Source: Leptobrachium leishanense
Taxonomy: Eukaryota > Chordata > Amphibia > Anura > Megophryidae
Direction of reading: 5' to 3'
NCBI GenBank assembly: GCA_009667805.1
Contig: CM019064.1
Coordinates: 378,879,120 to 378,943,119 of the forward strand
Length of the DNA: 64,000 nt
A program made the position numbers and the translations under genes. The notes beneath the pieces were generated by a model that worked only from the letters and a program-made list of their open reading frames with translations, searched no databases and had not been told where the DNA came from. Of this stretch, positions 1-9,561 are shown in pieces; position 1 is the stretch's first letter, and every line of letters starts with the position of its first letter.

Positions 1-146
1 AGTGTTTTATTGATGATCCGTACAAAATCACGGATGCAAATGCGCATCGTATGACCGCTATCGCGTACTCCGGGAAAAAATGCATCCATTCGTTCGAACG
101 CACTTTTTCACAGACAACGCGAAAATGCGTTCGTCTGACCCTAGCC
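1..146 (+). mobile_element. Harbinger MITE, 3' end fragment
   Basis: This is the right-hand end of the MITE family seen complete at 852-1277 and 1320-1744, cut off by the window start. It ends in the family terminus GACCCTAGCC and is followed by TTA. It sits inside a TTAA-type element (compare 4500-4560), so it inserted at a TTA of that element. Confidence 0.8.
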
Positions 147-510
147 TTAATTTTCCCCCAAAAAAAATGTAACGAGACCCCATTTCTAATTTTTTTAACA
201 AGCTCACCCCATAGAAAATATAACCGCAAACGATTGCATGTTAAAATGTGAAAAAAAACCACTTTACACATTGTAAATTATTGAAAATTCTAATTTTATT
301 GCATTTTTTGTTATAATATACAGACAGGACATGACGTATACATATAATAATGACATATTATGAATCTGCCGAGTCTGCCGGAAAGAACGATATATAATAT
401 GTCTGGGTCATATATTAAAATAAGGCTTCAAAACGCAGTTAAACATGATGAGCGAAACCGGTAAAAATGACCTCAGCACAGAGGTGTGAAATGGCTCAGC
501 AGCGAAAGGG
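147..510. mobile_element. TTAA-flanked (piggyBac-like) element, one terminal arm
   Basis: Closely matches 4520-4885 and the reverse complement of 3169-3510. It ends in GCAGCGAAAGGG followed by TTAA at 511-514. A TTAA target with CCCT-type ends is typical of piggyBac-class elements; no transposase is visible, so the class rests on ends and target only. The Harbinger MITE at 1-146 interrupts it. Confidence 0.65.
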
Positions 511-514
511 TTAA

Positions 515-848
515 ATAGGTGTCCGGAAGACAGGTGATTATAAAAGGTTGTTACTTAACAAAGAAAACCCCTTCCCATTTCATGCTGTCAGCAATGGCAT
601 CACATGGAAGAGAAATGGCACAAGGCCTGAGAAAGAAAATACTTTCTTTACACAAGAACGGCGAAGCTACAAGAAGATCAGCAAAACTTTACTTATCAGT
701 CAGAATACTGTAGCAAAATGTATACTAGGTGGGCAGCAACCGTCTCACAGAGACGTCCAAGCGATCCACGGACGATAACACCTCAACAGGAGCATCTTCT
801 GATGAAAAGAGTTGAAGAAAATCACCATGCAAGTTCACTGCAGTTAGC
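515..848 (+). pseudogene. Tc1-like transposase, N-terminal fragment
   Basis: Translation in shifting frames gives the N-terminal helix-turn-helix region of a Tc1-type transposase: LRKKILSLHKNGE, then YKKISKTL, then QNTVAKC and RRPSDPRTITPQQ. A frameshift lies near 660-680. The reading breaks at 848, where three Harbinger MITEs are inserted, and resumes near 2575 with the catalytic part. This family differs from the four Tc1 copies elsewhere in the window. It is clearly dead: frameshifts, stops and an interruption of about 1.7 kb. Confidence 0.7.
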
Positions 849-851
849 TAA

Positions 852-1277
852 GGCTGGGGTCAGACCAGCGCACTTTTAACGTGCGTTCTGGCGCACTTAA
901 TTACGGCCGCACTAGCAGCAAATGATGGGCAATGACGGCCAATATACGAAGTACGGTCGCACGAAAGTCCGGCCGCGCAACGCAAGTGGAAAATGAACGC
1001 ATTTTTTCGAGAACGCAGAACCGCTAGTACTGACGTACAGAGTGCGCTGCGTCCGCTAGCGGTGTGTGTGTGTGATTTGGAGACGTCAGACCCTGCTCGT
1101 GTCCGGCCAACATAACGTCCAGACACCCAAAGCTTCCTGGTTTGGATCCGTAAAAAATCACGCACGAACATGCGCATCGTATGACCGTTTTCGCGAATTC
1201 CATGAAAAAATACGTCAATGCGTTCGGACGCACTTTTTTACGTTCGCGTGTAAAAATGCTTTCGTTTGACCCTAGCC
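852..1277 (+). mobile_element. Harbinger MITE copy 1
   Basis: A 426-bp element with ends GGCTGGGGTCAGAC and GACCCTAGCC, flanked by TAA at 849-851 and 1278-1280. Three-base TWA duplications are the PIF/Harbinger hallmark. Its terminal regions resemble those of the full element at 6408-9558, including the repeated TGACGGCCAA motif, so it is probably moved by that family's transposase. Confidence 0.85.
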
Positions 1278-1319
1278 TAAAGGAGTAGAAAGCCAAATGG
1301 GGGTGATTGTTTCCGATTA

Positions 1320-1744
1320 GGCTAGGGTCAGACAAACGCAGTGCGAACGCGCATGCAGCCGCACTTTATCACGGCCGTAATAGCAGCAAATGACGGCCAA
1401 TGACGGGCAATATACGAAGTACGGCCGCATGAAAGTCCGGCCGCGCAACACAAGCGGCAAACAAACAAATTTTTCGAGAACGTGATACCGCTAGTACTGA
1501 CGTACAGAGTGCGCTGCGTCCGCTAGCGGCGTGTGTGAGTGATTAGGAGACGTCAGACGCTGCTAATGTCCAGCCAACATAACGTCCAGACGCAAAAAGG
1601 GTTTTATTGATGATCCGTACAAAATCACGGACGAAAATGCGTATCGTATGACCGCTATCGCGTATTCTGTGAAAAAATGCGTCCATTCGTTCGAACGCAC
1701 TTTTTCACGGACAACGCGAAAAATGCGTTCGTCTGACCCTAGCC
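1320..1744 (+). mobile_element. Harbinger MITE copy 2
   Basis: Same family and orientation as copy 1. It starts GGCTAGGGTCAGAC and ends GACCCTAGCC. The left flank is TTA (1317-1319) and the right flank TCA (1745-1747), an imperfect duplication. No coding capacity. Confidence 0.85.
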
Positions 1745-1745
1745 T

Positions 1746-1941
1746 CAGGTCTATTCAAAGAAAGGTTAATGATTGGAGAAGTGAAAATTCTAGGTCAAAA
1801 TAGCCAAACCAGAAAAATTCTACCATTTATCTTACTTTCCAAATCGGCTATTTGGTCTAGATTGTTCTCTTTTACTGCCAATTCTCCTGGATTTCACCTT
1901 TCTCTGAATAATGTATGTAGGTGGCGTGAACCGCCGAGGTA
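1746..1941. mobile_element. Short CTATTCA-end MITE remnant
   Basis: Shares the core TAGCCAAACCAGA and CCAAATCGGCTATTT with 15712-15836 and with the better-preserved 165-bp element at 56042-56206. The ends are degraded (CTATTCAAAG on the left, CTCTGAATAA on the right). Confidence 0.5.
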
Positions 1942-1944
1942 TTA

Positions 1945-2371
1945 GGCTAGGGTTAGACGAAAGCATTTTTCCCCGTGAACGTCAAAAAGTGCGTCCGAAC
2001 GCATTGACGTATTTTTTCACGGAATGCGCAAAAACGGTCAGACGACGCGCTTTGTCGGTCGTGATTTTGTACGGATCGTAAATAAAACTCTTTTTGCGTC
2101 TGGACGTTATGTAGGCTGGACATTAGCAGTGTCTGACATCTCCTAATCACGCACACACGCCGCTATGCCGCAGCTGCGCACTCAGTACGTCAGTACTAGC
2201 GGTTCAGCGTTCTCAGAAAAATGCGTTCAAATTCCACTTGCGTTGCACGGCCGGACTTTTGTGCGGCCGTACATCGTATATTGGCCGTCATTGCCCGTCA
2301 TCTGCTGCTAGTGCGGCCGTAATTATGTGCGCCAGAACGCACGTTAAAAGTGCTCTGGTCTGACCCCAGCC
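1945..2371 (-). mobile_element. Harbinger MITE copy 3 (inverted)
   Basis: Inverted relative to copies 1 and 2. It runs from GGCTAGGGTTAGAC to TCTGACCCCAGCC with TTA on both sides (1942-1944 and 2372-2374). It is the third Harbinger MITE within 1.5 kb, all sitting in the broken Tc1 gene. Confidence 0.85.
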
Positions 2372-2574
2372 TTATTCAGCAATCTCTTTTATACAACCTC
2401 ACCTCTCTATATGTGTCTTCGCCAGTGTGGACTCCTATGAGGTGCCTCTATAGGTACCCTATATACTTTTCCACCTTCCTATGTCTTCAGTGCTTATTTT
2501 GTTAATAAAATTATTGTATTAATAGGTAACTTCCCTGCACTTTGTGCAATCATTTGTCTGAATAACCCTGTGTG

Positions 2575-3100
2575 ACACAATATGACACACACTGCAGAGG
2601 AATGGCACGCATGGATGTTGTCCACGAAGGAAGCCTCTCCTAAAGCCCATGCACAAAAAAGCCCACCTAGAATTTGCTAGGACCCGTGTTGAAAAAGAAG
2701 AAGACTACTGGGACTCTGTACCCTGGAGAGATAAGATCGAGATAAATGTTTTTGGAACTGATAGCTTCAAAACTGTATGGCGTTGCAAAGGTGAGATGTA
2801 CAATGAAAATGCATGGTGCCTACAGTGAAACATAGTGGTGGCCGTGTCCTTCTGTGGAGCTGCATGAGTGCTGTGTCGGGGAGCTGCACTTCATTGATGG
2901 TATCATGAATTCACAGATGTTCTGCTCTATATCGAAAGGGAAGATGCTACCATCTCTCCGTTCCCTTGGCCGTGGTAAACTTTTCCAACTTGACAATGAT
3001 CCAAAACACACATCTAAGGCCACTGTTGCATTTCTGAAGAACAGGGTGAAAGTGATTCAGTGGTCAAGTATGTCTCCTTATCTCATTCAGCTGCCATTTC
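2575..3100 (+). pseudogene. Tc1-like transposase, C-terminal fragment
   Basis: Continues the transposase broken at 848. Readable pieces in several frames include KKARLEFAR-like and VKHSGG-like segments, GELHFIDGIMNSQMFCS, then [18 protein letters not shown], which carries the second catalytic Asp region of Tc1 enzymes, and VIQWSSMSP. The expected DLNPIE segment with the catalytic Glu is missing, because the sequence diverges after about 3085. Multiple frameshifts and stops make it a pseudogene. Confidence 0.75.
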
Positions 3101-3168
3101 TTATCTCAGCCTCAAGAACAACAGCCTCCTGCCGCCTTATCTAAATATTCCCTTTTCCACCTCATTAA

Positions 3169-4885
3169 CCCTTTCGCTGCTGAGCCTTTTCACACCACAT
3201 TTTTACCGGTTTCGCTCATCATGTTTAAACACGATTTGAAGTCACATTTTATTATATGACCCAGACATATTATATATCGTTCTTTCCGGGAGACTCGGCA
3301 GATTCATAATATATCATTATTATATGTATACGTTATGTCCTGTCCGTATATTATAACATAAATGCAATAAAATTTGAATTTTCAATAATTTACAACGTGT
3401 AAACTGTTTTTTCTCTCACATTTTAACATGCGAGCGTTTGTGGTTATATTTTCTATGGGTTGCGCTTGTTAAAAAAATTAAAAACGGGGAATCGTTACTT
3501 TTTTTGGGAAAAATTACGTGTTTTTTAGCAAACGCCCCCCATAGAAAAAATCATTAATGCAGCATCATTGTTCACATTATAATTGAAATGGGAACAATAT
3601 TGCTGCATTAATAAAACAAAACAAAAACAATTTTTTTTTTTTTTTTTAACCACTTCGCTGCAGCGGACGCGCTCAGCGCGTCCAACCGCATGTCACGTTC
3701 CATGCGGTGGACGCGCTGAGCGCGTCCAGCCTTTGGGGTCAGCGTTCGGCCGGGTTCCAGCCGATCTCTGGCCCCCCCGGTGCGGGCTGACATCCTCGAT
3801 GTCAGCCCAGCATCCGGAACCGCCGCCGGGCTAATTAGGTGTCATCGCGGCAGCGCGATGACACCTAATTCAGGCGCCCCCCCGCATGTGCAGAGGAGGC
3901 GCCTGAAAGGGAGGGGGGAGGTCCTTCGGACCTCTCTCCCTCCCGATCGGCGGCATTGCGGGGGTTAACCCAGGCACCATTTGGAAGGGCACAGCCTGCC
4001 CTTCCAAATGGTACCTGGCATTAACCCCTGGGGAGCCGGATCACGAATCGGCGCTGAAAAGCGCCAGTTCGTGATCCTTTCCCGGAGCTGGCCGACATCT
4101 TGGATGTCGGCCAAGCTTCCGGGAACTCCCCCTGAGGACTGGCGTCATCGTGCATAGCACGATGACGCCAGTCCTGGAGTTAACCCCTAGCTGCCACCAA
4201 TGGTGGAGATAGGGGGTTCCAATGAACTCCCTATCTCCCGATCCGTGGCAGCTAGGGGTTAAAGTTTGGTATTGTTGGATCGGCCAGAGCATGGCCGTTC
4301 CAACAATACCAAACACAAAAGTGAAAAAGTTTGTAAAAAAAAAAAAAATTAAAAATAAAAATAAAAAAATATTTTAAAAAAAATTATAAAAAAAAATAAA
4401 CAAGTTTTTTTTCTTTTTTTTGGTTTGTTAATGCAGCAATATTGTTCCCATTTCAATTATAATGTGAACAATGATGCTGCACTAACGATTTTTGTATGCG
4501 GTGCGTTTGTTAAAAAATCGTGTAATTTTCCCCAAAACAAAATGTAACGAGACCCCATCTCTAATTTTTTTAACAAGCGCACCCCATACAAAATATAACC
4601 GCAATTGCTCGCATGTTAAAATGTGAAAAAAAAACACTTTACACATTGTAAATTATTGAAAAATCATATTTTATTGCATTTTTTGTTATAATATACAGAC
4701 TGGTCATGACGTATACATATAATAATGACATATTCTGAATCTGCCGAGTCTGACGGAAAGAACGATATGTAATATGTCTGGGTCATATACTAAAATAAGC
4801 CTTCAAAACACGTTTAAACATGATGAGCAAAACCGGTAAAAATGACCTCAGCACAGAGGCGGGAAAAGCCTCAGCAGCGAAAGGG
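3169..4885. mobile_element. TTAA-flanked element X with long inverted arms
   Basis: Begins CCCTTTCGCTGC after TTAA (3165-3168) and ends GCAGCGAAAGGG before TTAC (a decayed TTAA). Arms of roughly 460 bp (3169-3630 and about 4428-4885) are reverse complements, including a conserved block around GAACAATATTGCTGC. The interior is not a gene but the first half of a hairpin array (3650-4316) plus A/T-rich DNA. Ends and target suggest a piggyBac-class non-autonomous element. Confidence 0.65.
3650..4316. repeat. Hairpin ladder, left array (about 12 consecutive palindromes)
   Basis: After TTAA at 3646-3649 come back-to-back inverted repeats with short loops: 3665-3683, 3709-3727, 3784-3808, 3833-3870, 3871-3906, 3909-3945, 3970-4018, 4039-4078, 4087-4116, 4137-4175, 4179-4261 and 4264-4314. 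Most arms are perfect or nearly so, such as GGACGCGCT/AGCGCGTCC. The hairpin at 4179-4261 is itself bounded by TTAA. ORFs reading through this block are artefacts of GC-rich palindromes. Confidence 0.85.
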
Positions 4886-5574
4886 TTACATTTTAATTTT
4901 TTTAATTTTATTTTAAAAAAATTTTTGTTACACTGTACATGGTCAAGTTTGGTATCATTGGAAAGGCCATGCTTTGACATTAACCCCTAGCTGTCACGGA
5001 TCGGGAGTTCATTGGAACCCCTATCTTCACCACAGGTGGCAGCAAGGGGTTAATTGTGGAACTGGCACCATCGCGCTATGCGCGATGACGCCAGTCGTTA
5101 GGGGGATATTCCGGAAGCTTGGCCGACATCCAAGATGTCGGGCAGCTCCGGGAGGGGAACGCGAAACGGCGCATGTTAGCGCCATATCGCGATCCAGCCC
5201 CCTAGGGGTTAAAGACAGCCGCCGCTTGGAAGGGCAGGCTGTGCCCTTCCAAGTGGTGCCTGCCTTTAATCGCTGGCCTGCACGGATGGTGAGGGGGAGA
5301 GGTCCGAAGGACCTCCCCCCCTCCCCTTCAGGCACCTTCCCTGCAATGGCGGGGGGGTGCCTGAAATAGACGTCATCGCCCAGGAGCGATGACGTATATC
5401 GTGCCCACCGGGGTCCCGGAGGCTGGGCTGACATTGAGGATGTCAGCCCGCACTGGGGGGCCGCCGCAATCCCGGCCGATCGCCGTTGCAAAGGGAGGAC
5501 GCACTGAGTGCGTCGTCCACAGCGAAGTGGCCATGCGGCAGGATGCGCTGAGTGCGTCCGCTGCATGGGAAGGG
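4886..5574. repeat. Hairpin ladder, right array (inverted copy of left array)
   Basis: A/T-rich DNA (4886-4930), then the same hairpin modules as 3650-4316 in reverse order and orientation. The TTTGGTAT module comes first, then the CCCCTAGCTG module, the GATGACG module, the GCCGACATC module, the CCTTCCAA module, the GGTCCTTCGGACC-type module, the CTGACAT module and finally GGACGCACTGAGTGCGTCC. It ends GGAAGGG before TTAA at 5575-5578. Arms are more diverged than in the left array. Confidence 0.8.
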
Positions 5575-5859
5575 TTAACTGTTAAATACTGTAGATTAAA
5601 TAAACCAGAGCAGTAAAGAAAAGCTTTGCACAGATTTTGGTAAATGTTGCATCATTGGGAAAAATCCAAAAAATGGAAACAGGAGATAAAACGAGGTTTT
5701 TCCTTTTTACATGCTGTAACTGATCTCCATACCCCGACTGGATCACATCTGTTAATGCCGCTTCCTTGATGGTCCCTCGTTCTCCCACTAGCAGTCTTCC
5801 TGCTTTTCTCCAGCCCTTGGCCGAAGCTTAAGGATGGGTACACGCAAAGGTCCTTATCA
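5575..5859. other. Unassigned stretch
   Basis: No gene or recognised repeat; short ORFs only. Confidence 0.5.
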
Positions 5860-6105
5860 CCTCCCTACAGCTAAAACGGGGACACTAAGGGAAAAAAATT
5901 AGCATTCGCTAATCTACCCTTAGCATCCCCGTTTTACCTGTAGATTACAGGGCAGGCGCTGAGTTCAGCAGCCTGCCCTGTAGTGGCCGCTAGGCTCCAG
6001 GATGCTCGGGGCAGCAATAAAGCGCCGTCGTGAGCATCCCCTCCATGGAGTTCAAAGGACTCCATGGAGTCTTCTGCTGCCTGGTCACATGACTGGCAGC
6101 ATCTC
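5860..6105. repeat. Second hairpin ladder
   Basis: Consecutive inverted repeats: 5864-5945 (CTACAG/CTGTAG outer, AAAACGGGG/CCCCGTTTT inner), 5946-5984 (ACAGGGCAGGC/GCCTGCCCTGT), about 6000-6040 (GGATGCTC/GAGCATCC), 6042-6070 (CTCCATGGAGT/ACTCCATGGAG) and about 6076-6101 (GCTGCCTGGTCA/TGACTGGCAGC). Same architecture as 3650-5574 but different sequences. Confidence 0.7.
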
Positions 6106-6155
6106 GCCTCTCGTGAGCTCCTGCAAGTCGGCGGAGTGATCGCAGAGGGAGCCTG

Positions 6156-6299
6156 GGGCACTGGTGTATCTTGGCCTAGGCCAACAAGGCCCAGGCCTAG
6201 GGCGGCACTTTCCAGGGGGCGGCGGCCCGCTGGGTGGCCCCACCCCTAAAAAAAAAAAAAAAAAATTTTTTTTTTTTTTTTTTTTACTTTTGCAAACTA
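6156..6299. repeat. GC-rich repeat end with A18/T20 tract
   Basis: CACTGGTGTATCTTGGCCTAGG resembles the terminal motif of the hAT-like element ending at 11990 (CCTAGGGC and ATACACCACTG). It is followed by 18 A (6248-6265) directly abutting 20 T (6266-6285). Probably a degraded hAT-type end; no TSD was found. Confidence 0.4.
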
Positions 6300-6356
6300 T
6301 TTTACCAGGAAGGAAACATTGAGATGTCACTAATTTTCAAGTATGTCCTGGGTAGG
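6300..6356 (-). mobile_element. SINE 3'-end fragment
   Basis: Matches the 3' part of the tRNA-derived SINE at 35803-36009 in reverse: TTTTACCAGGAAGG, then TTCAAGTATGTCCTGGGT. Confidence 0.7.
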
Positions 6357-6729
6357 CAAGGCCTAGGCTTTCACTTTCCAGGGGGCAACAAAAAACCTCA
6401 CCACTAAGGCTAGGGTCAGAGTGGGGCAGTCGGAACGCGCGTGCAGACGCACTAAATCACGGCGGCAGTAGCAGCACATAACGGCCAATGACGGCCAATA
6501 TACGCAGTACGTGCGTACGAAAGTGCGCCGACACCACGCAACCAGCAAATGAACGCATTTTTATCAGAACGTGAAACCGCTGCTACTGACGTACAAAGTG
6601 CGCGGCGGCCGCATGGCAGCGTGTGTGCGTGATTAGGAGACGTCAGACGCTGCTAGTGTGCGGCGTACATCACGTCCAAACTGCCAAAGTTTCCTGCAGT
6701 TCGTTGGAGTGTACCTGCGACCGTTGAAC

Positions 6730-8716
6730 ATGGCTGCTGGACCAGAGATGGACGTGGAGAGGCTGATAAGCGCTGTGGGGGAGCATCCAGGGATCTGGGA
6801 TACGGCCTGCGAGCGTTATAAGAGGACAAGGGGAGGAAGGCGAGCGCATGGGTCGAGGTGTCCCGTCAGGTGTACCCGGAGTACGATACCTGGTCCGAGA
6901 AGGAGCAGCACATACAGAGTGAGTATAATATTATTTAATTCATAATCCCATAAATGTAAATCACAAAAATGATAATAAACAAACAAATGAAATCATTGAT
7001 GTGAAACTCAAATGCTCCCCAGCTGCCAGGGCACCTCACCTGCATCACTGATGAAATAATTAGATAGAGCATCGCGATACCTGTTGCTGTATCTATTCAC
7101 AGCTATGATGTCATAGTTCACATCATCCTCAAGACCGACAACTGTGAGGGTATCGTCAAAATTAAAACCATCCCTGGCCCGCACATAATTATGTAGAATG
7201 CAACAGCATTTCACTATGTCCACACAGAAGTCCACATTCACATCCAGCGGTCTATGTAGAATCCTCCACTTGTTGGTCAGTATGCCAAAGGTACACTCCA
7301 CATACCGTCTCGCCCGCGACAGCCTATAATTAAACACCCGCTTCTTCACAGTCAGGTGTGTCCCAGAGTAGGGCCGTAGGAGGTGTGTGGATAGGCCGAA
7401 TGCTTCGTCACCCACGAAGGCATAGGGGACTGCCACGTCACTGCCAGGCAATGGTGCGGGTCTGGGGATGTTCAGGGTCCCACTCTCAATTTCATTCCAC
7501 AGTGTGGAGTTCCTGAACAGTGTGGAGTCAGAGTCTTTGCCGTATGAACCGACATCCACATACACGAAACTATAGTTGGCATCTGACACCGCCAGTAGGC
7601 CTATAGAAAAGTAATGTTTATAATTCTGATACAGTGAGCCACTGTGCGGTGGCTTCACTATGCGGACATGTTTGCCATCCACGGCTCCCAGGCAGTTTGG
7701 AAAGTTGGCTCTCTCCCAGAATCCTGCTGCAATTTCCAGACATGCCGTATGTGTCGGTCTTGGCAAACATTCGCCCTTCATGGTCTCCCATATGGTTTGG
7801 CACACCTTGCGGACGATCTCACCAGCTGTTGATCTGCCAACGCGGAAGCTATAATGCAGATCCTTCAAACTGCACCCACTACCGAGATACCTAGAAGACA
7901 AAACAAAACTGTTTGAATATGATCACATACCATGAACACAAGCTAATGTCACTCTCATCATGTTTTTCAGCACAAGAGGCGATGAACAAATGGCGCACAG
8001 TACGCGACAACTACATGCGCGTCCAGAAGAAGCAGGCCATGGCTGCGCGCTCTGGAGCTGGTGCAAAAAAGGTCTGTGGCTACATTTATGCAGAGCAGCT
8101 ATCGTTCCTCCGCAGGACCCAGGAGCCGCGCAGGTCTGTCAGCAGCATGGACCAGCCATCGACCTCCGGCACCCAGGCACAACAAATGGTGCCAGGAGAT
8201 TCTGCCAGCTGCCAGGAGGAGGAGAACCAGGGTGGTGCTGAGTCGCAGATGGAGGAGGATTTGGCGACACCACAGGTGGCAGGTACCGCGACAACGGTCA
8301 GCACCAGACCTGGCCAGAAGAGAAGGGCACAGGCTGCAGACCTGGAGCAGGCCATGGTCACGTTCATGGAGGCACAGACCACCCATGCACACCAACGCTG
8401 CATGCTTGCGGACTCCGTGGACATGTCGTTCTCCAATGCATGTACGCTCCTCCTGAACAGGATGAGCGAGGCGGAGAAAATGGAGTATCGCCACAGATCT
8501 CTCGCAATATTGGAGGACATCCTTTCACGTCCCCATCACGCAGCCGCCTACCATGCTGTGCCACAATCCGCCAGTGGATCTTCCGTCTCCAGTGAGGTGC
8601 TGTCCACCCACCCAGCCATGCCCCCTGGAGCCAGGCCACACACGGAGTCGGGGTCCAGCTGGAGCCACACCACCGGCCCTCATGACCCAGATGCTCCGCG
8701 GTATCAGCAACTTTGA
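6730..8716 (+). pseudogene. MADF-type DNA-binding protein of Harbinger element (one 2-bp frameshift)
   Basis: Two exons: 6730-6918 and 7971-8716, stop at 8714-8716. The donor is A|GTGAGT at 6919 and the acceptor TTTTTCAG ends at 7970; phases match across the junction. Exon 1 begins MAAGPEMDVERLISAVGEHP and continues into a MADF core (LI...HPGIWD, then AWVEVSRQVYPEYD in another frame). Exon 2 completes the domain with NKWRTVRDNYMR and carries a Ser/Gln-rich linker and a C-terminal helix (EAEKMEYRHRSLAILEDIL). A two-base AG duplication at 6821-6824 throws exon 1 out of frame between the two MADF halves. In Harbinger elements such proteins help the transposase reach the nucleus and the DNA ends. 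The intron contains the transposase's catalytic exon on the opposite strand. Confidence 0.8.
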
Positions 8717-9320
8717 TACATGACCTAAATATGTTTTATTATTTGTTTGTTATGTGTTATTGTTTTGATTTTGTATATATACTGACCTTCAGTTTACGAG
8801 TTGTAATATATGTCCATAATATATTACAGTTTCTTTTCATATTATAGTATTATTTATCAACATTGTTGTCGGAGTCATTTATGATTATGTACGTGTGATG
8901 TGATGCCCGTGTGTGTGTGTGTGTGTGTGTGCATGTAACAGTGGGCATGTGACTACAGACATGATGCACTCATGTCAGGTGACTGGCAGCGATGTCATGT
9001 ATGCAGGTGTGTGACAGTACGTACCTCAAAGTGATGACTATCATCTCCTCCGGTGGTATGGCGGGCCGCATGTTGGTGTCCCTCTTGGTCAGTGGCTCCC
9101 GTACCCGCGACAACAGTTCATCAAAGGAGGCGATGGACATCCGCATGTAGTTGAAGAACTTCACGGGGTCCCTCTCTCGCAGTGGCCTGTACAGCGTCAC
9201 GAAGTGTCCATGCGTGGGTCTGGCAGCGTTGATTTCATGAACCCAGGTTCGCCGCTTTCTCTTCCTCTTTAGGTACAGGTACCCCATCACACCAAACACA
9301 AAGACGTGTGCAGGATCCAT
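7008..9320 (-). CDS. PIF/Harbinger DDE transposase (HARBI1-like), two exons
   Basis: Join of 9320-9025 and 7890-7008 on the minus strand. The donor is TTTGAG|GTACGT just below 9025 and the acceptor TTGTCTTCTAG precedes 7890. The spliced frame is exactly 393 codons, giving 392 residues with no stop. Exon 1 supplies an N-terminal basic stretch (LYLKRKRKRR) and part of a helix-turn-helix; exon 2 completes it (SLKDLHYSFRVGRSTAGEIV). The catalytic triad is visible: Asp in AVDGKH (about residue 170), Asp in FVGDEAFG (about 260) and Glu in RRYVECTFGIL (about 297). The usual family length is about 350-400. It appears intact, unlike its partner gene. The intron (7891-9024) holds the MADF gene's second exon on the other strand. 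The start was chosen at 9320 because MDPAHVFVF is the first Met of the open frame. Confidence 0.9.
8909..8931 (+). repeat. (GT)n microsatellite
   Basis: Uninterrupted GT dinucleotide run inside the transposase intron, just after the MADF gene. Confidence 0.95.
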
Positions 9321-9561
9321 CTTTGAAAAACGCCACCATCCCCAAAATGGCTTTTTATAACCCTTGCCCTTATTTTTTCATTTTTCAAGTGATTAGATTC
9401 ATCTGATTTTTACTATTTTTTCACCCCACCGTCATGGAATACGTCCAGAATTGAGCATCGTCCGACCACTCAAGCGCATTCCGTGAAAAAATGCGTGCGC
9501 ACGCGTCGACGTACATTTTGACGGTGGCTGCAGAAAATGCGCTCATCTGTCCCTAGCCTAA

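Larger units (their letters stand above)
6408..9558. mobile_element. Complete PIF/Harbinger transposon
   Basis: A 3151-bp element with ends GGCTAGGGTCAG and CTGTCCCTAGCC, flanked by TAA on both sides (6405-6407 and 9559-9561), the expected Harbinger TWA duplication. It encodes the two standard proteins of this superfamily, a DDE nuclease on the minus strand and a MADF/Myb-like DNA-binding protein on the plus strand. Subterminal copies of TGACGGCCAA near 6480-6505 are shared with the MITEs at 1-2371 and are candidate protein-binding sites. It is the likely autonomous partner of those MITEs. Confidence 0.92.

Noticed and set aside
3833..3870. Hairpins as bacterial-type terminators
   Set aside because: The window is clearly vertebrate and the hairpins occur as serial arrays without T tracts or upstream genes.
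3583..5566. Several ORFs of 60-180 residues in the GC-rich block
   Set aside because: They read through consecutive palindromes on both strands; no domain, no splice logic.
7913..7970. Upstream in-frame Met codons before the MADF exon 2
   Set aside because: They lie in the intron before a good acceptor (TTTTTCAG at 7963-7970). The phase fits splicing from exon 1 at 6918.
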